This document shows, in pieces, positions 1 to 11,487 of a stretch of 64,000 bases of DNA. The notes beneath the pieces were generated by a model, which was not told where the DNA came from, searched no databases, and saw nothing but the letters and a program-made list of their open reading frames with translations. Every line of letters starts with the position of its first letter. Within the stretch, counting starts at the first letter, position 1. The stretch is from Paramarasmius palmivorus (Eukaryota > Basidiomycota > Agaricomycetes > Agaricales > Marasmiaceae): NCBI GenBank assembly GCA_037176845.1, contig JAYKXP010000109.1:62001-126000 (forward strand), written 5' to 3'. Made by a program: the position numbers and the translations under genes.

Positions 1-73
1 TCCCAGAACAAGGACACACAGACTGTCCTACTTTCAAGATCATGATTCGGAAAGCACAGAGACTGGGAAAGAG

Positions 74-916
74 ATGACTGGACTGGCTCGCAGCGCGAAG
101 CACCGTGGAAACCTAGTCTCAGGCTTGAACCTGCCAGAACGGCCCTCGTCGCTCGTAATGAACTATTCTTATGTTCAAGCTCTCGCAAGCCCATATATTG
201 GTAACCATGCGTCGCCTACACCATTCTCGACATATTGGACAAACCTTTCTCAGATGCCATCACCGACACCGTATATCCTCGAAACGCCCCCAATGTTGGC
301 ATACCTCCCGTCCCAGGTTCGTTTACACCACGAACTCACAAATTACTGTTCGCTGCAGTGGTCTGTTTACTTGCCCCCTTTGACTGCACGAAGCCGATGG
401 TCATATGGTTACTTTTACGATGAAAAATTACTCGGATCGCCCGCTTGTCTTGGTGCTGAACGATTGATCATACGCATGGGCAATGCTCACGACACTGGAG
501 ATGCAACTGCGGCATGGATGAATAGATGGGGTGATATCCAGGTGCATTGTCCTAGGGTCCAAATAACTTCGGACTATAATGGCGCTCCCTGTCGACAAGA
601 GATCACCGTCCTGGACGTTTTGCAGGCTATTTACGTGTTCCTGCATGTCAGATTGACTCCGGAGGAAGCGGAAATGCTGGATATGGAAGGGAGAAACCAT
701 GTATTTGCTGCAAGGTCTAGCAGAGTATTCCTTGAGGGTAGTGTCCGCGATGGTGCAAGATCCTGGATGGAGTGGGATGAGTGGAATAAACCACCAATGA
801 GAGTAGATGTACTTACTGTGGGAGGTGCGACGAAGTTTGGAAATCTGAGCTTATGGCCAGATTCCAATGGTGGAGGTGATCAAGGTGTTTTTGAGCTGTT
901 ACTGCGATTAGAATGA
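74..916 (+). CDS. DUF6699-like hypothetical protein
   Basis: A 280-residue open frame with no evident intron. The C-terminal two thirds resembles the basidiomycete DUF6699 family: a Leu-rich segment with the core LQWSVYLPP near residue 93, an acidic/aromatic middle, then the segment ITVLDVLQAIYVFLHVRLT near residue 176, where a short hydrophobic stretch precedes a helix. The first ~60 residues are Ser/Pro-rich and probably disordered. No catalytic motif, signal peptide or membrane segment is visible, and the family has no known biochemical role. The ATG at 74 is the first in frame but lies close to the window edge, so an upstream exon cannot be excluded. The next gene, RRP46, is convergent. 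The call rests on pattern recognition of the family. Confidence 0.6.
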   Translation: MTGLARSAKHRGNLVSGLNLPERPSSLVMNYSYVQALASPYIGNHASPTPFSTYWTNLSQMPSPTPYILETPPMLAYLPSQVRLHHELTNYCSLQWSVYLPPLTARSRWSYGYFYDEKLLGSPACLGAERLIIRMGNAHDTGDATAAWMNRWGDIQVHCPRVQITSDYNGAPCRQEITVLDVLQAIYVFLHVRLTPEEAEMLDMEGRNHVFAARSSRVFLEGSVRDGARSWMEWDEWNKPPMRVDVLTVGGATKFGNLSLWPDSNGGGDQGVFELLLRLE

Positions 917-1306
917 ATGGTTGGATTTCTGCAAAGTCTGTCCTGTACATACCTGTTTATTTTTTTTGATACCGTTATGTGAATTGTAAATATCCAGTTT
1001 CATCCTTGTGATCAAATCTTCATTTCCACAGAAATCCCAGAGATTGGTGACTGAGTAATCGGAAAAGGGCTAAGATCCGCCAACGAGAGATGTTACGGAG
1101 TCAGCACATTCACATTTGTGATGGTACATACAATATGACATGTGTCTTTGAAGACGAGTCGTACATACAAATGTCGAGAAGCCTTTTAGCGTGACCCAAT
1201 ATTGCTAGATCCGAAGACGGGTGATGCATTGACGCTGTCTGTTTAAAAGAATCACCATAAGTCACTTCCTAAAGCTTGGATTATTGACAAAGTCACGTAC
1301 GAGGGA
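917..1306. other. Intergenic, convergent 3' ends
   Basis: Between the 3' ends of the DUF6699-like gene and RRP46. AT-rich 3'-UTR-like sequence; no open frame, repeat or RNA gene seen. Confidence 0.5.
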
Positions 1307-2116
1307 TCATATCTCCATCTTCGCGTCGTCAACATCGTGTTCGGTCGCCTTGACGGCTGCCTTCTTCGATAACGATCCGTGGAATGTTTTTGGTGGTGGG
1401 TGTTCTGCGTCATGAACCAACTTCTTCATCCTCTCCCAAACACCCTCAGCAGCCTCTCTAGCTAATTCTCGAGTTCGAATGACCTCCTGTTCGTCAAAAC
1501 CGCCCCCTTCACTCCACGATCGCCAATTGCTCCAAATACACGTCGATTTCGAGCTCGACTCTGACGAATCAAGTACATCCGAGAACACAAACGCAAAACA
1601 TCCTCCTCCGTTCATCGTTTCGACCTCTTCGTCGCTAGGATCCACAATATATCTCGATTCGGGTACGCGACCCAACGCTACTGCACATATTACCCCCTTC
1701 ATCGGTATTGACCCCGAGTTGAGCAATGCCAGCGTAGATGCATTGATTATCGATGCGAACAAACTATCCTTCCATTTTGGTGCTGGGATCAGCGTTTGGA
1801 CGACTAATTGGATCAACGTTCTCGGATTTTGAGTGAGAATGAGCGAGGTTGTAAGGATGGATGCAAGTGATGATGAAAGAAATTTTGACTCTGTGGCTGG
1901 TACATTCGCTATAGGCCGTAGATGAACCTCGAGTGTCGCCTGTGATGCCTGTTCTGCTGCTAATCGTACTTCGATTGGGCCTGAGAGCGATACGAGGGCT
2001 TGAGCGTTAGGTCCGAATCCAAACCGAGCTGAGCCGTCGACCCGAGCTAAATTGTCGAAAGAGAGGACAGGATCCCGGATTGAGCTGTCTGAACGACCGT
2101 CAGTCCGAGAGATCAT
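1307..2116 (-). CDS. RRP46: Exosome subunit RRP46 (RNase PH fold)
   Basis: Intronless, 269 residues. It matches Rrp46/EXOSC5, a structural RNase PH-like subunit of the exosome ring that processes and degrades RNA in nucleus and cytoplasm. The N-terminus carries DGRSDSSIRDP and then ARVDGSARFGFGPNAQAL, the family's first strand pair, followed by GPIEVR near residue 46. The middle (residues 96-150) has the helix and strand pattern ending in SIPMKGVICAVALG. Phosphorolytic residues are expected to be absent, since eukaryotic Rrp46 is catalytically inert. The acidic, Lys-rich C-terminal tail is longer than in yeast. The ATG at 2116 lies 43 bp from the plus-strand ORF at 2159, so the promoter region is shared with the divergent oxidoreductase. 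Confidence 0.88.
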   Translation of the reverse strand: MISRTDGRSDSSIRDPVLSFDNLARVDGSARFGFGPNAQALVSLSGPIEVRLAAEQASQATLEVHLRPIANVPATESKFLSSSLASILTTSLILTQNPRTLIQLVVQTLIPAPKWKDSLFASIINASTLALLNSGSIPMKGVICAVALGRVPESRYIVDPSDEEVETMNGGGCFAFVFSDVLDSSESSSKSTCIWSNWRSWSEGGGFDEQEVIRTRELAREAAEGVWERMKKLVHDAEHPPPKTFHGSLSKKAAVKATEHDVDDAKMEI

Positions 2117-2158
2117 GATGGTTGAGAAAATAGAGAGATAAGATAAGATTGACCGCCA

Positions 2159-2404
2159 ATGGCAAGCAATTTTTCGCCGGCTATTATGCCGGCCGCCTTG
2201 GCACTCCTTCTCTTAGCGTTCATGTCAACGCCCGCTGTATCTGTCAGTGTCAACAACAGCGGTAGCCTAAGCACTCCTTCTGCCAATTTGAGCGCACGTA
2301 TGGACTCTCGAAGATTGCGTATCTTACCGGCAACCGGTTTTTACCCCTTCTGCCCCCAACAAGGGCAGGGCGGCGAACAATCTCAGACACCTTCCTGCAA
2401 ATAA
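2159..2404 (+). CDS. Possible small secreted protein or uORF
   Basis: An 81-residue ATG-started frame beginning with a hydrophobic stretch (residues 8-27, AIMPAALALLLLAFMSTPAV) that looks like a signal peptide, followed by a Ser/Asn-rich segment and a short tail with two Cys. It lies between the divergent starts of RRP46 and the oxidoreductase. A good splice donor (GTAGGT at 2411) and acceptor (CAG ending 2460) follow it, so it could equally be an upstream ORF in a spliced leader of the oxidoreductase mRNA. No family recognised. Confidence 0.3.
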   Translation: MASNFSPAIMPAALALLLLAFMSTPAVSVSVNNSGSLSTPSANLSARMDSRRLRILPATGFYPFCPQQGQGGEQSQTPSCK

Positions 2405-2515
2405 AGCTTGGTAGGTGCCCTGAGGCTACCACTTTGAGGTGAAACTGACGTGTCTCGCAGTCTCCGATAACATTTATACCCGTCATTGTGTTGGAACCCT
2501 TATTCACCCTTTTCA

Positions 2516-3658
2516 ATGCGCGCATGGACACACACTCAAGCTGGTAGACCTTCCGAGGTTCTCAGCTTTTCATCAGCACAAGAACCCACTTCTTCACATG
2601 ATACAGTCATAGTCAAGGTTCAATACGCGGCTCTTAACCCTGGTGGATCCATCATGCTTCAGTTGTGTCCCTTTATCTTCCGCAACAGGAAGGTCCCCGC
2701 GATCCCGGAACTCGACTTCTCTGGGATAGTCTCATCATCCAACACTGATCGTTTTTCGCCAGGGGATGAAGTGTTCGGCTCGATACCTGTCAAAAACCAC
2801 CTTCAAGAAGGTTCTGGTGCGCTGGCAGAGTTCGTTGGCATCCCATCCGACTATATCGTGCGTAAACCACGAAGAATGGAGTTGAAAGAAGCGGCTGGGT
2901 TGGGTGTTGCGGGCTGTACGGCGGTAGTGTTGATGGATAGCGCGAAGTTGAAGGAGGGAGATGTGGTTTTGGTGAATGGGGCTAGTGGAGGTATCGGCAC
3001 GTTGGTCCTTCAGATGACCAAGGCGGCGGTTGGACCTACGGGAAAGGTTGTAGCGATGTGTTCAGGGGATGCCCATATGGAGCTGGCTATTTCGTTAGGT
3101 GCGGATGAGGTGAATATCTGGGTGGTTCCTGACATCAGGTATTTTAGAGAATTGACGCATTACAGGTCATAGATTATCGAGAACACGCCCCTGTCCACGA
3201 ATACCTTGCCACCCAGAAGTACGCTTTCGATCGCATAATCGACTGCTACGGTGTTCAAGAACTCTACTCCAACTGTGACAAATACCTGAAGGAAGGCTCC
3301 GCGTTCGTTACAGTAGGTATTGCGTTCAATGAGATCACTTATACGAGCGTCTTGCGCGCCTCGTTTGATATGATACGGAACATGATATGGCCTCCCTCGC
3401 GAAGGAAGTACGTTCAAGTGATTGGTGTAGCAAATCGCGAAGCATTGGAGAAACTCGGACAGATGGCCGAAGATGGCAAGTTGAAGGTCATGATTGATAC
3501 CTGTTGGCGGATGGAAGAAGTCTTCAAGGTGAGAAGTATTGTTGGTTTCAGTCGCGTTTCTGTGAATGACAGTACGACAGGCTTATGAGCGAGTAATGTC
3601 GAGGAGAGCAGGAGGCAAGATTGTAGTTCAAGTTGGTGAGGTTGCGAATAAGCGATGA
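2516..3658 (+). CDS. MDR-family quinone oxidoreductase-like enzyme
   Basis: Three exons (2516-3109, 3166-3528, 3581-3658) encode 344 residues. This is the medium-chain dehydrogenase/reductase superfamily, zinc-independent quinone-oxidoreductase branch, close to RTN4IP1/NADP-dependent oxidoreductases. Visible features: an N-terminal GroES-like domain (KVQYAALNPGG, then ELDFSGIV and GDEVFG), followed by a Rossmann domain whose nucleotide-binding loop reads VNGASGGIGTLVLQ (about residues 153-166). No structural or catalytic zinc ligands are seen. The end, GGKIVVQVGEVANKR, is typical of the family. ATG 2516 was chosen because residues from MRAW onward align with the family; the 10 upstream in-frame residues lack this. 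The substrate cannot be inferred. Confidence 0.85.
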
Positions 3659-4362
3659 GTTTATTGGAGGCGCCTTTGGATGTATCGTTTCGTGTATGTA
3701 TGTGATAATGCCACTATTTCCTCTCGCGATTTACTATCTCTTGTGGACCCATCCCTTTGTGTCATGGCGTATTTACTGGCGACCGTCATGTTCAGCATTG
3801 AGGACATCTTTAGCAAACGTGAAACTGCTTACACAGATCAAGTGAGGCGGGCAAGGATCGATGATAGTTCCTCCAGTACTCGCAGCCTCTGGTTCTCTCC
3901 TCATCTAAACCACAGAGATAGACTCGTTTTAATTCCTGTTATCTGAGGGGTATACCATAGCGTACCTCGCTTGGAACAGCAGCAACTATAAGTCCGAGGG
4001 ACAAGGTAAGAATGATAGAGATGCAAGCCGGGAGTTTCATTCTTGTTGAGGAAAGGAAAGAAACTTGTTGCATTTATATATGCTCTTGAAGGTCTCTCGC
4101 AGGTGAACACTCCGAGGAGGATGCACTGACTGGTCGCATCAATCGAAGTTGAAAATGATAGGCTAGCAGGATAGATGGATTCACGAACATGATTGTTGGA
4201 CATGACCTGTTACATTCTCCGCAAGGTGGGCATAACGGAACTATCCATCACACAAACGTTCAAGTTAGGTCTCAAGAATGACTTGTGAATGATGATCAAT
4301 TGAGAATATAGTACAAGAAACACACAAACAGAGAAATGGACATCCGAGTCCGGCTAGCCACA
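3659..4362. other. Intergenic, convergent
   Basis: Lies between the 3' ends of the oxidoreductase and BTB genes. Small overlapping frames occur on both strands, but none has a recognisable domain or splice-supported structure. Confidence 0.4.
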
Positions 4363-5362
4363 TCAGTACCACTCATCGAGAGATACCTCCCGGCGAAGCG
4401 CATCAAGGCTCTGTCGCCAAATAAACAGCGGTGAATCCTCCCTTTCCCTATTGCTGCATCGTCCACAATATTCCAGATAGGGTCGAGCATGCTCGGTAGC
4501 CAAATCAAACGAAACAAACAAAGGTTTCCAGTGTCGGCCCCTAAGTAGATCAATGACTCGGTCTGTGAATTTGCGCCAGTGGTCAGAGCACGCTGGGACG
4601 AGCACATGCTTGTTTGCTTGCTCTCGTCCTGCCTGTACTGCCGGTTCATAGCGTGATTGAATATTGACTTTCTTGTGTTTGTTAACATAGAGTGCCTGTA
4701 TTGGTGTCTGAGGAACGAAACTAGAAAGATCGGAGTAGACATATACCCATGCGCAGAAAAAGAATGGGTTCATATTTTTCATGAAGCCCCAAACGAAATC
4801 CATGGGCATTTCTATCGTGTAGAAGATGGCATCGTCGCGGAGATCTTTGTAGGAATGTTTCATGCTGTATCGAAGGACTTCAACCGGGTGATCATACACG
4901 GTACGCCTAAACTCCAGATCATTATGATGATTGTCTAGGGTGAAGGGATGCAGCGTACCTCATTTCATTTTTGCAGAGTTGCATCGCCGAATACACTTGG
5001 TATTTTTCAACAGCCTCCGATAATTGATCGAGAGTGCGGATTTTGAGCTTCGTGATGTCAGGCTGGGGGTTTGGATGCATGAACTGGATCAGCAGTTCTA
5101 TAGTCTCTCCCATTTCAGGTAGCTCAACCTCTTCTGTTCCTTGAACTAGCTCTCCGGCAGGAAATCCGGCACTGAACATACTCAGAAGCTCCGCGTGTGC
5201 AGCAAATCTCATACCATCGCTTGTGCGCAGAACGAGATTGATTGTATGACAGCAGTGAGGAACTGTCACCGTCAACATATGGGTTTTTACCAAGCGATTC
5301 AAGGACTCACCTATGCACGATAGGGTGACATTCTCACCCTGCAGCTTTGCAATGTCTGCCAT
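4363..5362 (-). CDS. BTB/POZ domain protein
   Basis: Three exons (5362-5311, 5262-4959, 4906-4363) with introns of 48 and 52 bp give 299 residues. Exon 2 encodes a BTB/POZ fold: INLVLRTSDGMRFAAHAELL, then MFSAGFPAGE, ELPEMGETIELLIQFMHP and AVEKYQVYSAMQLCKNEM. This is the pattern of the large Agaricomycete BTB expansion, where the domain mediates dimerisation or cullin-3 recruitment. The rest is an uncharacterised C-terminal region without repeats. No signal peptide or membrane segment. The function beyond protein interaction is unknown. The short first exon is the least certain part. Confidence 0.75.
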
Positions 5363-6911
5363 TGCGACTTTATGCCAAGCACGAGTGCTAGAGCGTCGAC
5401 AGTAAACTTTGAAGGGCTAGGTGTTGTTGCCACAACGTTACGTCAAACTAAGTTCGAGTTCTGAGTTCGGGGTTCTGAAGCTCCTAGTTCACGGAACGTT
5501 CGTGACAAGAGATTAAGAGCAAGTAGGTATTGAGAGGTAAATAGAAGAGGACAAGCTGAGGAGCTTGACTGACTATAGTACAGTATTTATACATTAGTCC
5601 AACTTAGTGCTGTATCCGAGGATGTATAGACTACGTGCGGCTGTAAGCCACTCCAGTTTATTGAAAACACCCTCAAAACCTGCTTTAAGTTTGATCTATT
5701 AATATGTTTCACCCTTCGTTTCATTAAAAAAAAGTGTTAGCATATGAGAGCGTAGTTTAATAGTTCTGCGGCGTAGGTGGCGTGGGGATGAAGAAGAAAA
5801 TTGTAACAGGATTATTACTCAGTCTTAGGGGAGGCGAGATGACTGCGAGCACGAAGCACTGTAGCGAGTGGATCCTATTTCTACAGAAACAGCAGCCGAC
5901 AAAGATAATGACGAGTTAGCCGGGCAAAAAAATGAAGAATCTTTGCTCGACAAAGATCAAAGGAATTGCCATATATGGCAGTCTGGATTGCCGGCCCGAG
6001 TATTATCGAAGACCCCAAGGTATGGATTGTACAATAAACAGTCACCCAGATTCCAGTTATCAAGAAACGCATGTAGCCACTGGCAGTACTCAGGCTGTAG
6101 CATTTCGAGCATCTCAACAGGCAGTGTGAGGTGTGACCTTACAGACGAAAGTCTGAGACCGTCAACTTGTGACATTGAGCCCAAATTACTATTTTTGGGT
6201 ATTGTGTCTCGAGACATTTAGCGGGTCCAGAGGTTGAGAGATCCTGCAAGCTGACCGTCAATGCCGGCCGTGACCCGGACCTCTGTTTGGTTTTTCCTAT
6301 ATGTGAAGGTTATACAGTGGCCAGGTGTAGGTGTGTCAATGCTGCGTGCCAGGGCTTGATCTGGTCTCATGGACATTCACAGGATGCTCCTTCGTTAGGC
6401 TTCATACAATCCTTCCAATTTGTTCATTCTCTTTGCTTATCCATCCTTTTCCTTCTTTCGTTCATTTCTCTTTCTCCTAATGTGCATCGTACTTGACTAT
6501 TTTAACTTATGCTCTTATTCTTCTAATTCATGTTTCGGGTGTTGGTGTGATGTAGCGGCGAACATCACTTCTCCATTCCTAGTACCTTGCCTAGGAAAGA
6601 AACTAACCCCAGAGCCAATTGTCGCAGGGGGTTTTAGTGGGTACAACCGGGCACGCAGAATACCGGAGGAGTCCCACACTACTTCACGGTCGTCTTGTTA
6701 AAAAAAGTCCGGAAGCGTGCATAAGAGCGCATTTCCCCTTGGATAGCGAGACTGTCACTATGACCGCTACTCCAAAATCAAAAGAAAAAAAATCGAGCTA
6801 TAGAACGTTTGCCCTACTGCTGGCTAAATGGATCAATCGAATTAGCGTTCTGCGCGATACGGGAGTCAGGAGATCACATATGTAATATTTATATCATCAG
6901 CCGCTACGAAA
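5363..6911. other. Intergenic, no supported gene
   Basis: About 1.5 kb between the 5' end of the BTB gene and the 3' end of an alpha/beta hydrolase. Frames up to 117 aa (around 5868-6221) lack conserved motifs and have stop-free antisense partners, as expected of noncoding sequence. A/T-rich tracts occur near 5720 and 6790. No RNA gene recognised. Confidence 0.4.
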
Positions 6912-8199
6912 CTAAGCGGCAGAAAGTGACTTCATTATAAAGGACATGAATAGCTCTGGCTGGTCTTGATGAACCTAAAAGGGATATCATTTCGCTCTTT
7001 CAGTGACGATTCGGGCTGGTTGTCAATGAGATTTACTTACACAATGGTTAACTCCATCCATTACAATGAATTCTACTGGCCTTACGTCGACATTACTCGC
7101 CAAGCACTCCTCATACAGCCTTTTGGTCTCTAGGTATGGCCATACCGTTAGCCACGGGGACCGTGGGGCGTTCAGGTAGGTGATACGGAGTTTAGGGAGT
7201 AGCTTTCTGCTGAATAGGGCTTTATCAGCATTCTCACGGACTTGCAATGCTGTTGCAGGATTGCTCCGTCTAGTGAAGGGATAGTCAGCTGTGAGTATCA
7301 AGACTCAGCGAGGGACCTTGTCGTACTCACATAATGAGCTCCGAGTACAGTCCATTTGGCTCATAATACTTCGTAACTTCCTCTGGAGACCACGAATCGA
7401 CTACGCACTCGTCAGTACGTTTGCGAAGGTCATATCCGTCGAGGCTAGTTGTGGAGATGGCTTTATAGTCATGATTGAAGGAGGATGAGATCCAGTAGAA
7501 AAATGTATTGAATCGCTCTTCGAGATTGGCTTGGGTATCAGTCCAGGGTTGGTATGCTTGAGACATAAAGACTGGGGGTGGCTGATACCCAAAGGACGTG
7601 TACGGAGGATCTGCGTTGGCGTGAGCAGAACACGATAATGACTGTACCAAGAAACGTTACCATATAGAATGAGATGCTTCAGATATTCTTCGAGTAACGA
7701 GCGTGTTTCCGAGTCCAATGAATCAAGATCCGAGAAAAGCGATAAGGTGAACGTAACTCCTGTGGACCAGCCCATAACTACAACGCCTCCGCCTGATGCC
7801 GCCCTGGGTATCTTTTCCCTCTCGATAAATGTTTTGAGGAATGAGATAATGACCAAACCGACTCGATTGAGCGATCCCTTTGTTCCTTTCTTGAAGCCCT
7901 CGATCTCGGCGTCAGTGTATGGTGTGGATCCTCGATATCCCCGTCGATTCATTGCTACCATTCGAATATTGTTGGTTGGAGCAAGTGATTGCAAGGCTTC
8001 AAAACCGGCTGAATGCAAAACGTCAGAGCATTTCCAAATAATGATAGGAATAGGTTTGCGTACCTCCGACGAATGCGCTCCCATGCAACACAATCACAGT
8101 TGTGTAATCATCCGAACTGGGTGGTGCACCACTGTCGGTGAAGAAAATCTTGATATTGTCGAAAAGGGTGTACGTTCCTTCTGTCAAGCTGGGCATCAT
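6912..8199 (-). CDS. Alpha/beta hydrolase, copy 1
   Basis: Five exons (8199-8064, 8008-7661, 7610-7331, 7269-7041, 6974-6912) give 351 residues. The fold is alpha/beta hydrolase: VIVLHGSAFVG carries the oxyanion-loop HG, VVVMGWSTGV is the nucleophile elbow G-W-S-T-G, and the His is probably in DGVNHCVHQ near the C-terminus. The NRRGYRGST segment after strand 4 is shared with copy 2 at 33448-34723, and all four introns fall at the same positions and phases (1, 1, 2, 0). The initiator is one of two adjacent ATGs (8199, 8196). No signal peptide, so probably intracellular. Substrate unknown; an esterase or lipase-like activity is only an inference from the fold. Confidence 0.85.
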
Positions 8200-9258
8200 T
8201 CAAGATTGAGACTGGTTATCCATACCTAGACCTTGAGATATCTGTGAAATCCCACCTACGTCACGTCGGCCGTTCTGTTGCCCAGTACTAGGTCTTTCTC
8301 GTGCCATTGCCGTGCATTTCGGATGGGAGTTCACGGGGCAATTTTAGGTGAAATTGGTCGCACCTACTGACTACAGGTTTCGATGATGACGCTCCCACTG
8401 GCAGTAGGAAGAGGAAAACAGAGTAGTTCGGCCCCAACGGCCGATGAATCCAACACGTCACGTTCTCGGGAATATTGGATTTTTGGGGGAATATTGTTCC
8501 CACGCGTAAAAACGTCTCCCGCGACAACTACAACAAGGTTCAGTTCCACTGGTCCAAGCCTTCCCCGTCAAGTATGCTTGAACCAAGCAAGGCAGGTACC
8601 GCATTTTGATGCCCCATAAAATCATGTGAACATTGCTAACAGACCCAATTGCTACTCCTTAGGGCTTGATTATCAACGTCGGCATCATGGGGACCTAAAG
8701 ATACATTCTAGTTCCCTCGGAAGATCACAATTTTTTACAACTTCATTCAAGAGGCTCCATGACGCTGAAGAGACACCTTACCCATTTGGCGTTGATCAAA
8801 CGTCAGACGATCGATCTTCATACAGAAAGACTACCAAAGTGAGTTACTGTGATCTTCCTTTCGGTCCCTACTGACAGTCATTGTCTTCAGGTAGACAGCA
8901 CACGATGCTATCGACACCTCGATCTGGAAAGCATATGTTGACAGCTCAAACGTTCGTCGCAAATACATCACCATTCATGATTAATGCTGCAAAGTAGACG
9001 GTAACCTGGTGACTACGTACCAGCGGTCAATCAGTATATTTCTGGCTCGGTACCTGAGGCCTGTACCAATTCATCTCCTTATCCTAGTGACAGCACCAGT
9101 GCAATGGCAAGTCCTTATAAGGATTACAAGGACGTCAATAGCCTCCCTACCCTCATCACATTTCACTTGAAGTGCGTCATAACTTCATCTCAGCTTAACA
9201 GCCCTTCAATTTCGCTTATATTCAAAAACCCGTCTCTCAGCAGCTTTGAACAACAGTC
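8200..9258. other. Intergenic, divergent promoters
   Basis: About 1 kb between the divergent 5' ends of the hydrolase and the first MTEYDYS gene. No supported gene. Short frames at 8288-8874 have no family resemblance and overlap on both strands. Confidence 0.4.
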
Positions 9259-10372
9259 ATGACAGAGTACGACTACTCCGTTGAGGGCTATCGACGACAT
9301 CTTGAAACTCAAAATCGTATCTCAAGATGGGTCGACGATACCAGCGTACATTCCAGGGGATTCAAGCCACCTTTCGGAGCGAGGTCTGATGTTCCGAGCG
9401 AGGTTAGCAGAAGCCTTAATTCCTCGCCAGCACCGAGTGCTGCACGCTCAGTTCCTCGTCCGCATGAATACCATGGTACGACATCGAGAAGTGGTAGTGG
9501 GAGCAGAAGCAGTAGTGGATCAGGATATACAGATCGTGAGATGAGGAGAAGAAGCGTCGCACACCCATCACCGTTAGGTATGGGAAACGACGCTATACCG
9601 GGATACGACGTTCCAAGAAGTCTGGGTGGCGCTCAGCCGCAACTCAATCCCCTTCCCGCTCCTATTCCCAGGACCCACTCTCATTTACCTCCATTTCCGT
9701 CCACAGCCCCAGTCCCGCAACATATTCCAACACATTCCATTCCCCCATCACATCATGCGTCTTTTCCTCGTACACACGAGATGGACAGAAGGACTCACAG
9801 CTCATCGCCTCGGCCGAAATCAGTTGTGTCGCGGGCACTTTCGCCATCAGGTTACTCCCGTCATGATACGCAGTCTCGTCATTCGCATAGCCTCGAACCA
9901 TTGTACCATAACGCCACACATACTCCGAGCAGAAGTCACACTCTTCCCGCCTCAATGCACATGAGGTCTTCATCGTTATCAAGGTCTCATCACCCTTCGG
10001 ATGAATTCAGGTCGCCTGATTATGAATCCCGGTCGCGTTCCCACCGCGACTCCCACCATTCCCACCATTCGTCATCCTCATCGCATAAGCACCACCGCCC
10101 GCGTTCGAGATCTCTCTCAGTTAGTTCAGGTGCAACGTACACCATTGCCGCACCTACTTACGTTTCTCCCCACTCAAATAACTCTGCGGCGCCACTGATA
10201 GTTCCATTCGCCAAAAGCGCTGATCGGAAAACCTATGTGGCCAGCTTACCTCCTGGTACGACGTCAGGCCTCACGATTATACCGCCTAAAGGGAAGACCG
10301 TGAAGGTTATCGTGAGTGGAAACCTATTTTGCCTTGCTCGCAGTTAGCACTAACCTTGATCGATAGTTGTGA
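9259..10372 (+). CDS. MTEYDYS-type low-complexity protein, copy 1
   Basis: The N-terminus (MTEYDYSVEGYRRHL, then NRISRWVDDT and PPFGARSD) is nearly identical to the gene at 13615. Such proteins recur in Agaricomycetes without known function. The remainder is Ser/Pro/His/Arg-rich (several RSHS and SHHSHHS clusters) and predicted disordered. The end reads LTIIPPKGKTVKVI. A GTGAGT donor at 10312 and TAG acceptor at 10366, with CTAAC branch site, then leave one codon and a stop (10372). An alternative donor at 10316 (GTGGAA) would instead give 44 further in-frame codons to a TAA at 10500; without splicing the stop is at 10345. The C-terminus is therefore uncertain. Confidence 0.6.
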
Positions 10373-10500
10373 AAGTCCGAGGTGGTCAAGGACTACTGAT
10401 CGTAGAAAGCCGGCTTTCTTCGGAGCCCATATCCAACCTTGGACGTGGAACGGACAGTGGGGCGTCATTCCGAGTTGTTCCAGAGTCTAGAGATGAATAA

Positions 10501-11487
10501 AGCATTTATGTTGGCGGTTGTATTCATAGGTATTCCGTTATAGGATATATTCACAGAATTTGTAGACTGTGATTAATACGTACTGAAAGTGGTATAAGAC
10601 TGTATTTTCATGATCATGTGGAGCGAAATGTCGAGGCTAATACCAGTGGACGCCTTAGCGCCCTAGTTGGCGCCAGTTGAAGATAACAGAATCTTATCAG
10701 CGCTTATAAATCTCTTCATTCAACGACCATGTCCTCGCGAAAATTTCTCCGTGTAACTCAATTCGGGTTCCTTCGTTCATAACGCTTGCTCTCGTTGCGA
10801 TATGATATGGCTAAACTACGGGTCGGCTGCTGTTCTACTGGGATAGATCGATAAATGCAATCGTGGAGGAATTTATCAAGAACAAACGACTTGCAACAGG
10901 TGCGTGTCGGTGAATGGCCTCTCTCGTCGAATCTGAGCAATGAACCTAGTAGATGGTCGAGAGGTGGTAAAATATCCGTGAAAAAAGTTTCTCCGACACA
11001 TGGCAGCATGATCGTCCAAGATATGAGGCAATTGAGCCTCGTGGAATGATGGCAAGCTCAGAAGCTCGTGTTGAATTGATTAATATCGTTGAATCGGACC
11101 TAGTTGAGTCGTTTTTTTCCGTGGAATTCCCATCAAACTCTGAGTATCTCTGACCTGAGCTGCAGCTAGGTTGCTTGACGCATAAAGAACTCGACGATGG
11201 ATTCCGGAGGCCCTATCACGCATAAATTCCGACCCAGTGCGCCAGATAGCTCTGATTCAGATAGATCCTACCGAATACACCTCGGTATCAGGCTGTCAAG
11301 GGCTTGGCACCCTGTCAATTCCCTATTGAAATCGCCTCGTCATTAGTTCGCTTTGAATTTCCGATATTGTCTCCTGCCGAATATGTGCCCTCTTTTCTCC
11401 ATTCTCCCTGGATACGCAGTGGCATAAAACCCTTCTGCATCATGGGGTATCCTCCATTCTCTGCACACTCCTCGTCTTGCGGGCATC
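10501..11487. other. Intergenic
   Basis: Nearly 1 kb between the first MTEYDYS gene and the AA9 gene. Only short frames without motif; no repeat or RNA gene seen. The promoter of the AA9 gene should lie in its distal part. Confidence 0.4.

Noticed and set aside
5868..6221. 117-aa plus-strand frame and an 86-aa antisense frame
   Set aside because: Neither shows a domain, signal peptide or splice support; both strands are equally open, as in noncoding DNA.
7669..8229. 186-aa plus-strand frame
   Set aside because: Antisense shadow of the alpha/beta hydrolase, whose minus-strand exons have motifs and a paralogue with the same intron positions.
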